The notes under the pieces: generated by a model
What the model was told of the DNA's origin: nothing
What the model saw: only the letters and a program-made list of their open reading frames with translations
Database searches by the model: none
Shown: positions 23,377 to 35,449 of the stretch, piece after piece
Layout: every line of letters begins with the position of its first letter
Position numbering within the stretch: position 1 is the first letter of the stretch
NCBI RefSeq assembly: GCF_001039355.2
Contig: NW_019775691.1
Location: 609,775 to 673,774, forward strand
Length of the DNA stretch: 64,000 nt
Source of the DNA: Lingula anatina
Lineage: Eukaryota > Brachiopoda > Lingulata > Lingulida > Lingulidae
Direction: 5' to 3'
Program-made: the position numbers and the translations under genes

Positions 23377-23996
23377 CTTCCTTATGGTGTTGATTAGTCT
23401 AAAATGAAAGCAAATGAAATGTATTTAATGTTCATTTCATCAAAGCACGATGCTCCTTGCATTTTTTAAGTGCAAAAGATCAATACACTTAAAGAAAACA
23501 AAACAAAAAAATACTGTCACACAATTTCACCAACCACTAAGATATACTTAATTCATTATCTTTTTACCAAAATCTGAATGTGTAATGATACTTTGAAACA
23601 GTTATTTTGTCTCTCTTAAATGCTTGGAGTTATAGCTTTCTATATATTTATGTTCAATGTGATGTCACTACCCCTTTACACAGTTTACGGTATACAACTT
23701 ATTAAAATTAACATCGATGCATATTGCACAAGTGGTGCTACAAAGTTTGTTATTTTTTCAAATAGGTGTCAGAATTACTAAAATTACTAACCATAATGTT
23801 TATGTGAGCTTGGATTGAAGTGTAAAATATACACTGTAATTTTTTTTAAATTTGAAAACGACAAATTTGATAGAATACTCTCTGTCGCAGAAAACTTACC
23901 GTAACGTCCGTCAGTACTTCTGAAACTTCCCATTAGATGACAATTCTTCCCAAAAATTTGCTTCCGTGTTATGTTGCTGCCTGCGCCCTAGCTAGG

Positions 23997-24006
23997 CCTA
24001 TTTATA
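23997..24006 (-). promoter_or_regulatory. TATA box, locus version 2
   Basis: TATAAATAGG as at 20546-20555, with the CRE-like TGACGTCA at 24025-24032. Confidence 0.6.
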
Positions 24007-24694
24007 CAGAACTGAATGCGGATATGACGTCACACATGAAGTGACAGATATGTGTCCGGGATATATGGAGGGATAGGTTTTGGCAGAAAAACACCATTAA
24101 TATCAGTCTATCTTATTCTGCTCTTTAAAGTACTAGTGGACTCTCCTTGCACGCGAGACAGCAATTTCATTGGAGGTCTCCATTTATTTGCTTATATTTA
24201 AGTACATTACTTATTTTCCCCTTAATTTTTTTGTGACGTAGAACCTTGGTCAAATTCTAATTCAAAGTGCACCTTTACCGGACATAGGGATATATATTTC
24301 GACCCCCCCCCCCGGTCTTCGGGACTGAAATAAAGTCTTATGCAACTGTTTTCTATTTTAAACTTGTTATGACAGCAGTGGGATTGACATGATCTTATTA
24401 AAGCTCCCACTGATGACATCTTAAGGAGGATCAACACGTCAGGATTGTCCCTTATCCGCTTAAATAAATATAACGTTGCCCTGTTATACCAGTACATGAT
24501 AATGTCATCACATTAAATATGGCGGATCAACTATGGCCGACCCACTTGAAAGCTTGTCTCATAACCCCCTAAGAGACAATGAATGCATATACATTCCCCG
24601 TAAGATAGGGCGGTAAGCTTTCAAGTGGGTTGGTCATATTTGATCCACAGATCTGTTAGTCAGCGGATCAACTTCTGTTGTAAATGCAGCCTTA

Positions 24695-24912
24695 GGGTGC
24701 TTTTCCAGATCGATCTAAAGATTAAGTTTTAGATCGACCTAACTCCCTGGGGGTTCACGCTAAATTGCAGTCAGCCGAGCGGGCACCATAGTTAATTACC
24801 CCCTTACAGCTTTTAGTAGGCGGGACAGACGCTTAAGCCGGCCAAGCTGACAGTAATCTAGTGAGACTCCCCACAGGGATAGATCGATCTAAAATTCTAT
24901 GGAAATGGGGTG
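24695..24912. mobile_element. MITE family B, copy 2 (absent from locus version 1)
   Basis: Flanked by TTA (24692-24694, 24913-24915). Version 1 has the empty site gcagccttagtttgtgactg with a single TTA. Ends GGGTGCTTTTCC and CACCCCATTTCC (complement). Confidence 0.95.
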
Positions 24913-26236
24913 TTAGTTTGTGACTGGGATTGTCGTCCAAGGAATGAAAACCCGGTCCCGTGTCCGCCGTATAAATAGAAGGGCCTACAGATTATCACTT
25001 AGTCAGGGCAAGAAGGTGTATTCTGAATATTCCTTCTAGTTTTCAAGTATTCAAATGGCACGTGTACAGAGTAATGGAGAGCAAGCTACATGTACGGTAT
25101 CTTGCGGGCCACCATTCTTGCCACAACCCCTGGGATGTGGTCAGACCCGTGGCTTGTCGTGATGTGTGGTTATATTGATGAAGATGGCTGCTGGTCTATG
25201 ATAAAATTAAAACTGACCGCATTATCATAAAACATGTCTTGTTTGAAATGTGAGACGATGGTATTGACTTTTATTGCCATTTCGTGAAGTGAAAACCACA
25301 AGATTTTTTTGTTTGTTCATATTATTATTTTTCGCAACTTTCCAATTTCCTTTTCCCCAATTCTCTCTCTACCCCATTCAACCTCTTTGGTTAATTTGTC
25401 CATGTTTGCGGCGTTCTCTCCGTTTATGTTTCATGTTGCTGTTCAAGAACCACACATGAAAACATGTCAACCAATTCTACAGAACACTCCCAACCCTCAA
25501 TTTACTCATAAATATCAATTACCAACACTACATAAATGACGCGTTACCGGACGATATTTCTAATGTGGCTATTAGTCGACATTAGCCTTTAACTCACATT
25601 TACGTTTATGTCTACTTGAACAAGTCAGCCTTTATCGAATTTATGATCTGTAATTTATATGTATTTGAACCCCACTTCATTTACACTGCATTCCGTACTG
25701 AGCAAATTAAAACCATGTACGCATGCACGGTAAAGGCGACTACTAGTGCGGCTACAAATGTAATTGTTTTTGCCAATTTTACAAAGCAGCGTGCACCACA
25801 GCATGAAGAAGAAAAATTTCCCCACTTTATCCAACTACTTTTAATTACGATATTTTAATATACGTGACTGTAAGATTCACTCTTTTCTTTCCTCGCACCT
25901 AGGCACTCCTCTCAGGTAAAGGGGGATATAGAACCAACATCCGCACCACAAAATGCAATCTTTTCCGTTATTGCAATAGTAAAAGGCCATTTTCGGAAAA
26001 TTCAACTATAAAAACTGACTACCCAGAATAGCAAGAACGTGGCACATATTTTGAGGGGGGGGGGCTCTTTTTCTTTCTCTGTTAAGCTGAGAAATAATAC
26101 ACACGGCTCTAATCCCGTCTGTCTCCATTTTGACTTCATCTAGAGTGCGAACAGTGCATTACCCGAAGCCTAAGGTGCACGAAAGTTAATTATCCACTGG
26201 CAGCGTCAGTATGCGCGACAGTCATTTAAGAAGCTT

Positions 26237-26569
26237 AAAGCAATAATAACTCTTCGTTTTGGCCAAAAAATGAATTTTCCTGGAGTAAACAACAATTTTC
26301 CCATACTTACCAATGGTTAATGAATCCATTTTTACATTCAAAGTTAGTCCCTGTTTTTTTCTAAAAAGTTTGGTTTTTTGTTAAAATCTCTTAAGAGACT
26401 GTAATAGAGTATAGCCATCAATGGAGGTCACGTGATCTGAAGACAAGCTCAGATATCAGAATAATAGCTATAACTGCTGTAAAACAGAATATATTATATT
26501 TCTATGAGTTATTCACAATGTTTTTATTGTGAAATATAGATCTCATACGAAGAGTTATTATCCCTTTAA
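26237..26569. mobile_element. MITE family A, copy 2 (absent from locus version 1)
   Basis: Filled site gcTTAAagcaataataactc ... tattatccctTTAAag; version 1 has gcTTAAactgaagg. This supports TTAA as the duplicated target, the piggyBac signature. Confidence 0.9.
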
Positions 26570-26657
26570 AGTTTAAAACTGAGTGCAATTTAATGAGAAT
26601 CCCATCGGAGTAGGATTGATCCTGCTAGTACGATAGGGTTACGGGATCTCAGTCTAA

Positions 26658-26881
26658 GGGTGCATTCCCAGAGATTAAGATTGCTCCAGAGATTTAGATT
26701 TAGATCGACCTTACTGCCTTGGGGTTCACGCTAAATTGCAGTTAGCCGAGCGCGCACCATAGTTGATTACCCCCTTACAGCTTTTAGTAGGCGGGACAGA
26801 CGCTTAAGCCGCTAAGCTGACAGTAATCTAGTGAGACTCCCCACAGGGATTGATCGATCTAAAATATTTGGGAATGGGGTC
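26658..26881. mobile_element. MITE family B, copy 3 (absent from locus version 1)
   Basis: Flanked by TAA (26655-26657, 26882-26884); version 1 reads cagtctaagctg. Ends GGGTGCATTCCC and GACCCCATTCCC (complement). Confidence 0.95.
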
Positions 26882-27568
26882 TAAGCTGGTTTGAAATATT
26901 GGACAATAACACTTAATTGTTTAATAATCACAATAAAAAATACGGCGATAAACAAGCAAGGCTTTTATAATGTGTTTTCATTCGCACGTAATTACCTCTT
27001 ATTCATTTCTGTTGAAATCACGCTTAAAGCTAAAATAACTGGTTTCTGGAAATATGTACATGTGTATTCTTACACAGAAATTGTATTTGTTAAAGTCAGA
27101 AAATGGCGCCATTATGGATTTTTCAATCCTGAGCACAGTCTCGAAACAGTTTAAATTATTCGGTAATATACTTCATCGTATAACTAGTGAAACAAAAACC
27201 TTCGTTATGTATTCTGAGGTGTTTTATAGGAAGAATTACTTGTTTACATTCCAATTTTATACGGCGTTATCTCGGATTAGAGCCATCTGTGGTCAAATGT
27301 ACAATTTTGAGATGAAGTAACTGTTACAAAAAGAAAAGACTTTAATAAATACTTCAAAACGGAATATATTCTTAAATTTCAGTTAATAAAAAAGTTTCAA
27401 ATTTAGGCATAAAATAAGGAAAATTGCCTACAATTTGGATTCGGTCGCCATCATGAAAAATGATACATGCCTGAAAACTTTTTTTAACTGAGGGTGCAAC
27501 CAAATCCTTTAGCAAGGCCCTTTTTTTCCGTTTGGCACATGCGCTTATAGTACAAATGCTGCAAGAAA

Positions 27569-28285
27569 TATAATTGAAATATAATTGTTAAACATGTTTT
27601 TAAGTACCAAATTCGTTTCAAAGAACTTGCTCCAAATATAATTGTGAAACAAATCTATGCAAAAGAAATCCATTCAAAAGGGCCTAGCTGGTCAAGCTCT
27701 CTAAATATTTTTACAGACCTCTGGGGACTGTCAACAGATCTAAGAACTGTAGACCCAAACTTACTTCAAGTACATGTTAATAAAAAAAATTGAAGAACTT
27801 TTTTTGACAGATTTGCACAGTGACAACAAAAGCAAACTAAGAACTTATAAAGTAATAAAAAATCCTACACTCCAGAAAAATACCTCACAATGAAGGTCCC
27901 TCTAAATGAAATAAAAACACTTGCAAAAATTCGAATCAGCGACCAAGACTTAGAAATCGACAGAGGTCGCTACACGAAACCCCCAAAAAAACAGTAGAAA
28001 ACCGAAAATGTCCACATTGCAATGATGTTGAAACAGAAGTGCACTTCCTACTAAAATGTAATGAGCATGTGAACGAAAGAGAAAAGATGGTAAAACTGAT
28101 ACCGCCTCAATTGTCATCTGATGTAGAAAAACTTGTCTGGATTCTCAAAGTGAACACTGCCTAAAAACCGTGTCTCACTTCATCCAAGAAACGTTAAAAA
28201 AAGACTAGCCTGTCAATAATAATGAGCATGTCTACCATAATACAGAACAATGTAATTGTCATTGTGTAATAAAGGTATTTTTTTA

Positions 28286-28328
<43 letters not shown>

Positions 28329-28586
28329 TCCTTAATTATAGTTTTTTTCCCACATTTATAAGTAATATTTACACTTGTTACTGTAGATTACGTATATAAC
28401 GTAATTATGAAACATGCAATGACATTTACGCTTGTAAGCCTGATATCACATAAGTGTGATAATAGGTCTAGATATAAATTACATGTATGTATAACACAAG
28501 TAGTTCAGAGGGCCTGTAAAATGTACTGAAACATTTTAGTGCTCAATCAATTATTATTATTATTATTATTATTATTAGTATTATAG
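27569..28586 (+). mobile_element. LINE 3' fragment inserted in locus version 2
   Basis: Version 1 reads gcaagaaatataatagttct without interruption. In version 2 about 1 kb is inserted. Its frames read KTLAKIRISDQDLEIDRGRY and, after one in-frame stop, CPHCNDVETEVHFLLKC, the (L)RISxHxLxIExGRY...C-x2-C...HFLxxC block at the C-terminus of many invertebrate LINE proteins. It ends in a (ATT)n tail near 28288-28327. Stops and a frameshift make it inactive. Confidence 0.75.
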
Positions 28587-28662
28587 TTCTTTTCAAGTAT
28601 GTACCTGACACAATGTTTAGGTGAGCTTGGATTGAAGTACAAAATATGTTTTTATCAATTTC

Positions 28663-29360
28663 AAGAAGACAGTTATTTCAAGAAGACAGTTTTGTATATG
28701 TAACCTTTCTTCTATTCCAGCTGTACAAGTACATGTATCACGACAAAATAAGAATATCTGTCACAATAAGTGAAGAATGTAAACAGCAAAATTTGAGTTG
28801 ATTTTTCGGCAAAGTTTTATTTCAATTCATTTCCAATTTACATAACATATATGGATTTAGATTTAACGTTAATGGGATAATAATAAAAATACGGCGAGGG
28901 GTGACATGCAAATGATTTCTATGTTACGCTTACCAAATACGTAGTCCCATGGAAATAACCAGTTCCGCACCGAAATAAATAGAAATAAAAACATACCTTC
29001 TCAATCATCAAAATTCACAAATTTGAGTTTTGAACCATTAATAATTCTAAATGTCCCCTTTGAAAAATGCACGGTGATGCCTTACTTTATTAGAATACTC
29101 AATTGAGACGTGTCATCTTTTTCAGCGTACATATTTTGGCATGACGTTTTGGTTCATAACTAGTCCAGTCCTTGGACCTTCGAATTTCCCACCAGTGCGC
29201 TCAGACGTTCCGCGGACAACATCGTGACTAATAAATAGACTGAAAGTTTGACCGGCTTGCAACATTATCATATAATATACTATTAATTTTAAATGATAGA
29301 TCAGTAAGTCCTGCTTGGAAATGAAGCCCATTATCACAAACAGTGGTGCAATTAATTTTC
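28663..29360. other. ~700-bp insertion specific to locus version 2
   Basis: Version 1 goes from tttttatcaatttc straight to tgtgacacactagtg; version 2 has about 700 extra bases between the same words, starting with a direct repeat of tttcaagaagacagtt. No transposon ends or coding recognised. Confidence 0.6.
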
Positions 29361-29467
29361 TATGACGCACTAGTCTGAGTGATAGACAACGTACCGGGGG
29401 TAATAACCTGGCCTTTACATATAATAGTCACGCAAACGGAGTTCTTGCGCTCAACACAGCCTGCTTA

Positions 29468-30556
29468 AGGCCCCTTTACACTGGGTGGAGTCCTTTCTGC
29501 GTCCTTTCTGCGATCAAAAATGTGGTCAGAACGCTCAACGGTCGCCAAAGCAATTAAATCGTGTCTCAGTGTAAAGGCGTCTGCGTCCCTTGTGCGTCCT
29601 TTTAACGACCGAATCTTGATTTTACCTGTAAAACTGCGAGCAACCTGCCTGCCTCCACTGTACGTCCCCTGTGCAACCCAAGGCGTCCATTGCGATGTTT
29701 GAGCAACCATTGATCGGCAATCAGTGGCGTCTATTCTACGATCATTCTGCATCCTGCATACCGATGAGCGTTGTTTGGGCGTCCTTCTTTATATTATAAC
29801 TCATATTTTTTCATTGCTTCTAACCAGGTCATCCAATAAAGAATATTTCCACCACACAAAACAAATACATGGGAATAAACGCTTTAAACTACAGTGATGC
29901 AAGGTCTGCATGGACTGATAATCAGCCATATGCTCATTGTTTTCCTTAAAAGAAGGATGGACAGGCGCAGAAAACGAGAAAGTATGTCTGACACAACATG
30001 GAATGTTTGAATCCGTTTTCAAATGACGCATTCTGCAAAAAGTTCTGACAATTAATGCATCTTTTAAAAAAAGGCAAAATATTCGTTTTATAATAACCTC
30101 AAAAAAAAGAAAAAAAAAAGATCGTTTCATGAATTTTAGGGGAAAAAACAATCGGAGGCTGATATGAGACCACTGTTGCTCTTAGAATTCCTGTCTGGTG
30201 AAAAATACCTCATCACGGCCCCGTTTGAGAGTGAAAAAAATAATGTCCTACGTGACGATCTTTGAGTTTTCATTCTGCAACCAAAGCGATGCTTGTGCGT
30301 CCTCTCTACGACCACAGCGATGCTTGTGCGTCCTATCTGCGTCCATTGAGCGGTCATCCTCCATCGCGTTCTCTCTGCGATGGTTTTGAACATGCTCAAA
30401 ACTTCGCGACGTCCATGGCGTCCTTGGCGATGCTTGAACGTTCTTTGTGCGACCTTGGCGATCACTGTGCGTTGTTTGAGCGTCCGACGGCGTCCTGGCC
30501 AGTTTCATGGTCGTACAAAGGATGCAGAAAGGACGCCGTCCAGTGTAAAGGGGGTT
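29468..30556. mobile_element. Non-autonomous Harbinger-like element D, 1.09 kb
   Basis: Inverted ends AGGCCCCTTTACACTGG and AACCCCCTTTACACTGG (complement), flanked by TTA at 29465-29467 and 30557-30559. Absent from version 1. Both subterminal ~250-300-bp regions are packed with degenerate copies of tgcgtcc, ggcgtcc and gcgatg(c/t)ttg. Frames inside (for example 30136-30465 -) are made of these repeats and are not genes. Confidence 0.85.
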
Positions 30557-30703
30557 TTACGAATTAATTTTGGTTGGTACATCGGGCTTATGAAAAGGAC
30601 TTCGACCCCATAGCGTAAATACATCTTTGGACTAGTCAAACTGGTTCGATACAGAAAGCTGTACCGCTCTAGGTTATCACTTATATTAGAATATCATTGT
30701 TGT

Positions 30704-31048
30704 TTAAAGGGATAATAACTCTTCGTATGAGATCTATATTTCACAATAAAAACATTGTAAACAACTCATAGAAATATAATATATTCTGTTTTACCACAAA
30801 AAAGGCAGTTATAGCTGTTATTCTGATATCTGAGCTTGTCTTCAGACCACGTGACCTCCATTGATGGCTATACTCTGTTATAATCTCTTAAGAGATTTTA
30901 ACAAAAAACCAAACTTTTTAGAAAAAAACCAGGGACTAACTTTGAATGTAAAAATGGATTCATTAACCATTGGTAAGTATGGGAAAATTGTTGTTTACTC
31001 CAGGAAAATCCATTTTTTGGCCAAAACGAAGAGTTATTATCCCTTTAA
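30704..31048. mobile_element. MITE family A, copy 3 (opposite orientation)
   Basis: TTTAAAGGGATAATAACTCT at the left and its complement at the right; the interior is the reverse complement of copies 1 and 2. Confidence 0.9.
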
Positions 31049-31193
31049 CGTTAGCGTGATCGCTTCCCTATAGCTAAGCAAACAAACAAGGTCAAACAAG
31101 GAGCTATTAAGTGACAGGATGTCAATTATGTCCGAGAACAAGGTGAGTCACGTCGAGACGAGGATTATCCATAAAATGGTTTTAAGCACGCGT

Positions 31194-31386
31194 GACCCCA
31201 TTCCCATAGATTTTAGATCGTTCTATCCCTGTGGGGAATCTCACTAGATTACTGTCAGCTTAGCCGGCCTAAGCGTCTGTCCCGCTTACTAAAAGCTGTT
31301 AGGGTGTAATTAACTATGGTCACACTCTGCAATTTAACGTGAACACCCAGGGAGTTAGGTCGATCTAAATCTCTGGGAATGCACCC
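31194..31386. mobile_element. MITE family B, copy 4 (opposite orientation)
   Basis: Ends gaccccattcccatagattt and ctctgggaatgcaccc. A further partial relative (ttcccatacctagatcgatc) follows at 31396-31460 and is cut near the N at 31490. Confidence 0.8.
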
Positions 31387-31489
31387 TTTGACTGGGTTCC
31401 CATACCTAGATCGATCCAACAGGATTGGTCTAATTCCATGGGGATCCACCCTAAATTGCTACCAAATCAGCTGGGGGGAGGGGGGGGGA

Positions 31490-31490
31490 N
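31490..31490. other. Single N at a contig join
   Basis: Lone N after a G-homopolymer. No duplicated flank is visible in this window. Confidence 0.8.
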
Positions 31491-31536
31491 AAAAATCTGA
31501 CGGTCTTCCAGAAAATTCAAAAGACGGCCTGAATCC

Positions 31537-31570
31537 GCTCCTGCTCTCTCTCTCTCTCTCTCTCTCTCTC
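31537..31570. repeat. (CT)n microsatellite
   Basis: Run of ct dinucleotides in the intron next to the opsin exon. Confidence 0.95.
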
Positions 31571-31591
31571 CTTATACACACTGTATCTCAC

Positions 31592-31788
31592 CTTAAGAAG
31601 ATCAGTATTATAGCTCCGTTCCCCAGCACAGAGAGCACGATTGACATGCTCAGGACGGTGCCTGCCGCCAGGGTGAATTCTGCCGACACTGGGGGATATT
31701 TCAGCCAGTGGGGGTGGACCAGACCCGCTGTGACGTCATCCGGAACCAGACCCGCTGCAGCACCGTCATACGAACTGTTTCCCGCCAT
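31592..31788 (-). CDS. Opsin, first coding exon (rest missing)
   Basis: ATG at 31788, donor TTAAG|gtgagata at 31592, phase 2. The 65 codons give an extracellular N-terminus with an N-glycosylation site (NSS, residues 4-6), the opsin-type block HPHWLKYPPVSAEF, then transmembrane helix 1 ending SVLGNGAIILIFLR with the conserved GN pair of rhodopsin-like receptors. In opsins the next words are (S/R)TKSLRTPxN; no such exon is found on the - strand down to the join at 31490 or beyond. The class (rhabdomeric, Go or other) cannot be told. No in-frame damage is seen; the break looks like an assembly loss. Confidence 0.65.
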
Positions 31789-32003
31789 TTACAAATGAGG
31801 AAAATCTGCCTTGTAATGTTGCTTGGTAATGCGTAGGTTTCGCAGAAAATCCAACGAAAAAGTACTCAAAAAATATATATCTGCCGGTGTTAAACGTCAT
31901 GTACACACTGTTTATGAAAAAACACCCAATATAAAATAGAGTAAAACATGAGAGAAATCACGGTAAACAATGCGTTCATCAAACTCTGGATGCGAGGTAA
32001 AGG

Positions 32004-32011
32004 TATATATA
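32004..32011 (-). promoter_or_regulatory. Candidate TATA box of the opsin gene
   Basis: CCTATATATACC on the - strand about 215 bases upstream of the opsin ATG, with an ATTGG (inverted CCAAT) box directly upstream. Confidence 0.45.
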
Positions 32012-34129
32012 GGCCACCCAATGAAGTATTGACTGCAATTTAATGACGGTTGATGTAGGGTCACCGCACGTAATGAAGTTGCAGCGTCCCTTCAGTCACA
32101 ACCACGCAATGACATAATCCTATCTAACAATGTTAAGGCATAAACACTGGTTATGGGCAGATAAGACCTTTTTGTAAGTAGATCGTTTGGGGTCATAAGC
32201 CGTTTCCTTGCAGTCCTTTGGCAGTTGTGTCAGGAGTTCTGTTACCACACGTACGTCATTCGATTGGCGCAGATTACTGACTGATAGAAGTAAGCCCACA
32301 TGAAGCAAGTTTTACCATTATAATTTTTTAAAGTTCGATCCCAGGTCGTCCTCACAAGTTCAAGGTACCACATCTATCCACAGCGCTATTATTGATCTCC
32401 TAAGTTGACACACTGTGAGGTTGAGTGTCTTTTAAATGTCACTGCTCTTAGAAATATTTTTCTAAGCCCCAAGTGGAATACGTTTATTTCACAATTTTAT
32501 GCAACTTTCAGACAAAATAAAACAAGTTTAGACTATTTCAATAATACTGATTTTTCCTAATAAAGCAGCTTATTTTTTTACATGGCCTCATTAAACGACT
32601 TCTCATATCTGAGACGTGCAAAGCACTGCAAATGACAGTTAATTGGCCAGTTTCCGTTGGTATAAGTAGACTCTGTCCATACACCATGTTAAAAAACGAC
32701 GATTATGCCATTCCAACATCGTACGATTCCTTCATATCCATGAATCCCTAGGAGATGCGGCAGAAAAAAAAAAACATCGGTCTGTGATACAAAGCTGTTT
32801 CAGCACACACAGGAATTCCAGTTACTATTGCATTAAGAAGCAACTACCCAACACGTTTAAGAAAATATTTCTGTCATTTTCCAGAAGCCAACCACTAATC
32901 AATTATCTCAATGATGGCAATACCTCTCTCGGTTGCTACTTTCCTTAGCCAATTATTTGTCTCTTTCTACAGTGTATCAGCTCTGAGGTTTTGCTTGTCT
33001 GTAATTTCATTCTTTCCTTTGTTAAATTGCATATTTCTTTAGAGTTGGTAAATGTTGTTTGGAATGTGTGCTTTCACGTCATCTTCAGAAAATATATATT
33101 AGACAAACGTCCTTCCGTTAGTTCGTCTTCACTTATTACCTAGGGTCCTGATATTTAATATCCGCAGTTATTTTATCGATTTTGGAGCGCGAGTGTCGTG
33201 CAATGAAATGGTACGTTCAAGGATTACTGGTACAGTTAGTGTAGCTAGCCGATGCTGTGAAACAATCGCGATCACCACTGCTTGCTCAAAGACCTTTGTT
33301 GCGTTCGACACCTTCTGACTTGTACGTCATCGTAATTGAGATGACGGATGCTTTCTCTCTCTCTCTCTTCTTTCTCTTGCAGCGAATATTTTGATAAAAA
33401 ACACGGGTGATAGTCGATTGATCTACGCGAGAATGAGTTGACTAATTTTATTGTTTAATCCTTTTACATTTATGTATTTATTTCTCCATTTTATTTTTAT
33501 TTAAAAAATCACCATTGTTTCTGTCTTTTTCAGTTAGGAGTGCCTGATAGGATGCAAAGTGCTACCTGTAGTTCTGTTTAGGTAGATCTTCAGGACTATG
33601 GGGAGATAAAAGCAAATAATAATTTGAAAAGAACAATATTCATGTAATTATCCCTTAACTAAGCCAGTTTATGTTCTAAAAGTACCTTGATCAGTATAGG
33701 ATAGTTTTGAAGCTCCCCTGCAATGTGTATTATAATATTAATTTATTTACCAAAAGCTTCTTTTATGTTACTGCCAAAATTATTGATATTTGGTTAATGA
33801 TACCATGAGGTCATACACGACACCACCCGTTAGGGATGTGTTGTAAAATACGCTAATGATTAGGGCTCAGTTTGGTATAGACTGTCTGGGGGTGAAACAT
33901 CACGCTCATGCAATGTCACAGTGGACTGACTTAGATATCCACAATGACCAAGAAGTTGGAAAGAGCCACTGAGAACTATTCTCTTATTCTCTCCACTGAA
34001 TGGAAACCGCTGAGCATATAAATGGCTTTGTCATCCTTCCTCTTTATGTGTGCCGGGTGCAACAATTTTACTGTACCTTGACATTGATGTACAGCGTCCA
34101 GCATTTACCAGGCCTTGTTCTTTCATTCC

Positions 34130-34179
<50 letters not shown>

Positions 34180-34320
34180 TCAATCGTTTTATAACTGTGG
34201 CTTTGCGGGGGCAGGAAGCCCCACGCACAATTGTGAGCTCCGCTCACCTATATGCAATTCTCTCTGTGGTATGCAGGGTGCACCTTATGTGGTGAACACC
34301 AAGACAGATCCAGGATGACC
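32012..34320. other. Non-coding stretch
   Basis: AT-rich, with (ct)n at about 33353-33368 and a (TA)n run at 34132-34170. No supported gene. Confidence 0.45.
34132..34170. repeat. (TA)n microsatellite
   Basis: About 20 TA units followed by a short (ac)n. Confidence 0.95.
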
Positions 34321-34490
34321 GTTGTGACAGGAATGCAAGTCCTAGGAATGGAAGTCAGGGGTACCATATGATATAAGTACAGGTTAGGATTAGTTGCAGT
34401 AATGGGGTAACTATATAGAACGGATATCACCTGTACAATGAAATAGGAAGCGGACTACGGTTCCTAGCGGACCTCCATTCCTGTTACACC
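34321..34490. mobile_element. MITE family G, copy 3
   Basis: Ends gttgtgacaggaatg and cattcctgttacacc are inverted repeats; the interior aligns with the reverse complement of 11122-11300. Confidence 0.75.
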
Positions 34491-34881
34491 CCAACCTCTC
34501 AATTTCTAAGGTGCCCTTCCCCCAACAAACAGTTTAAAACAGACAAAAAAAAAGTTTAACAATTTTCATCATTTCCATTTCCTATGTACGTTTTGCAGTC
34601 AACTATTTTATTTAACCCTCTCCCATAGAAAACTACGTGCTGCATTGGTAGTATATAATACGCTTAATACATGTATATGCATGTACCATGTACTGTACCG
34701 TCCGGGCAGCATTGTGACATTGTCCTCCTCATGGATGTGAAAACGTTTACACCGAGCCCGAATGAGGGTTTTAATTAATTTCTCAGGCATATATTTTCAC
34801 CTAAAGTGAACCACACTGTGATGCGTGTAGAGTACGACATACAAAGCCCAAACTTAAAGCTCACATTTTCTTTTCGTCTTA

Positions 34882-35092
34882 TACTGCATTCCCATAGATT
34901 TAGATCGATCCATCTAGATCGACCTAAATCCCTGGGGGTTCACGCTAAATTGCTGTCAACCGAGCGCGCACAGTAGTTAATTACCCAATTACAACTTTAA
35001 GTAGGCGGGACAGACGCTTAAGCCGGCTAAGCTGACAGTAATTTAGTGAGACTCCCCACAGGGATAGATCGATCTAAAATCTGAATGGGGTC
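34882..35092. mobile_element. MITE family B, copy 5
   Basis: 211 bp flanked by TTA (34879-34881 and 35093-35095). Left end TACTGCATTCCCATAGATTT, right complement GACCCCATTC. Confidence 0.9.
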
Positions 35093-35449
35093 TTATGCGA
35101 TGGAGGCAGTTTACGCCTCTTTACATATGGAGTACACACTGAGCAATGTATGCCCCCTTAGATTTTCTTAAGGGGGCTGCAAAATAAAATGGTAGGCTTC
35201 ATTTCCAAACAAAAAGTTTATCCAATGACTAACAGATCCGAGGATCAAATATAGCCCATCCACTTGAAAGCTCATCGCGTGATTCCTGCGGGTAGTTTAT
35301 TGAGTGTCCTATAGGGAATGGGGCTATCAGTTTTTTTCACCACTGGGTGGCGCGCGTGTTTTAGTTGGGGTACTTTTGCGCATGCGCGTACTTTCTCGTG
35401 TGTTTGCAGTTTCATTTTTAACCTGACGCTGTAAATATCGCTCTAAATA

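Larger units (their letters stand above)
23316..30570. repeat. Locus version 2 of the duplicated segment, with extra insertions
   Basis: Starts within peptide exon 1 and follows 19871-23314 to its end (cctgctta ... cgaattaatttt against cctgtttacaaattagtttt). The ~3.8 kb of extra length is accounted for by six insertions, at least four of them transposons with clean empty sites in version 1. Confidence 0.9.

Noticed and set aside
29465-30567. Several 60-116-codon frames on both strands
   Set aside because: They lie inside element D and consist of its subterminal repeats.
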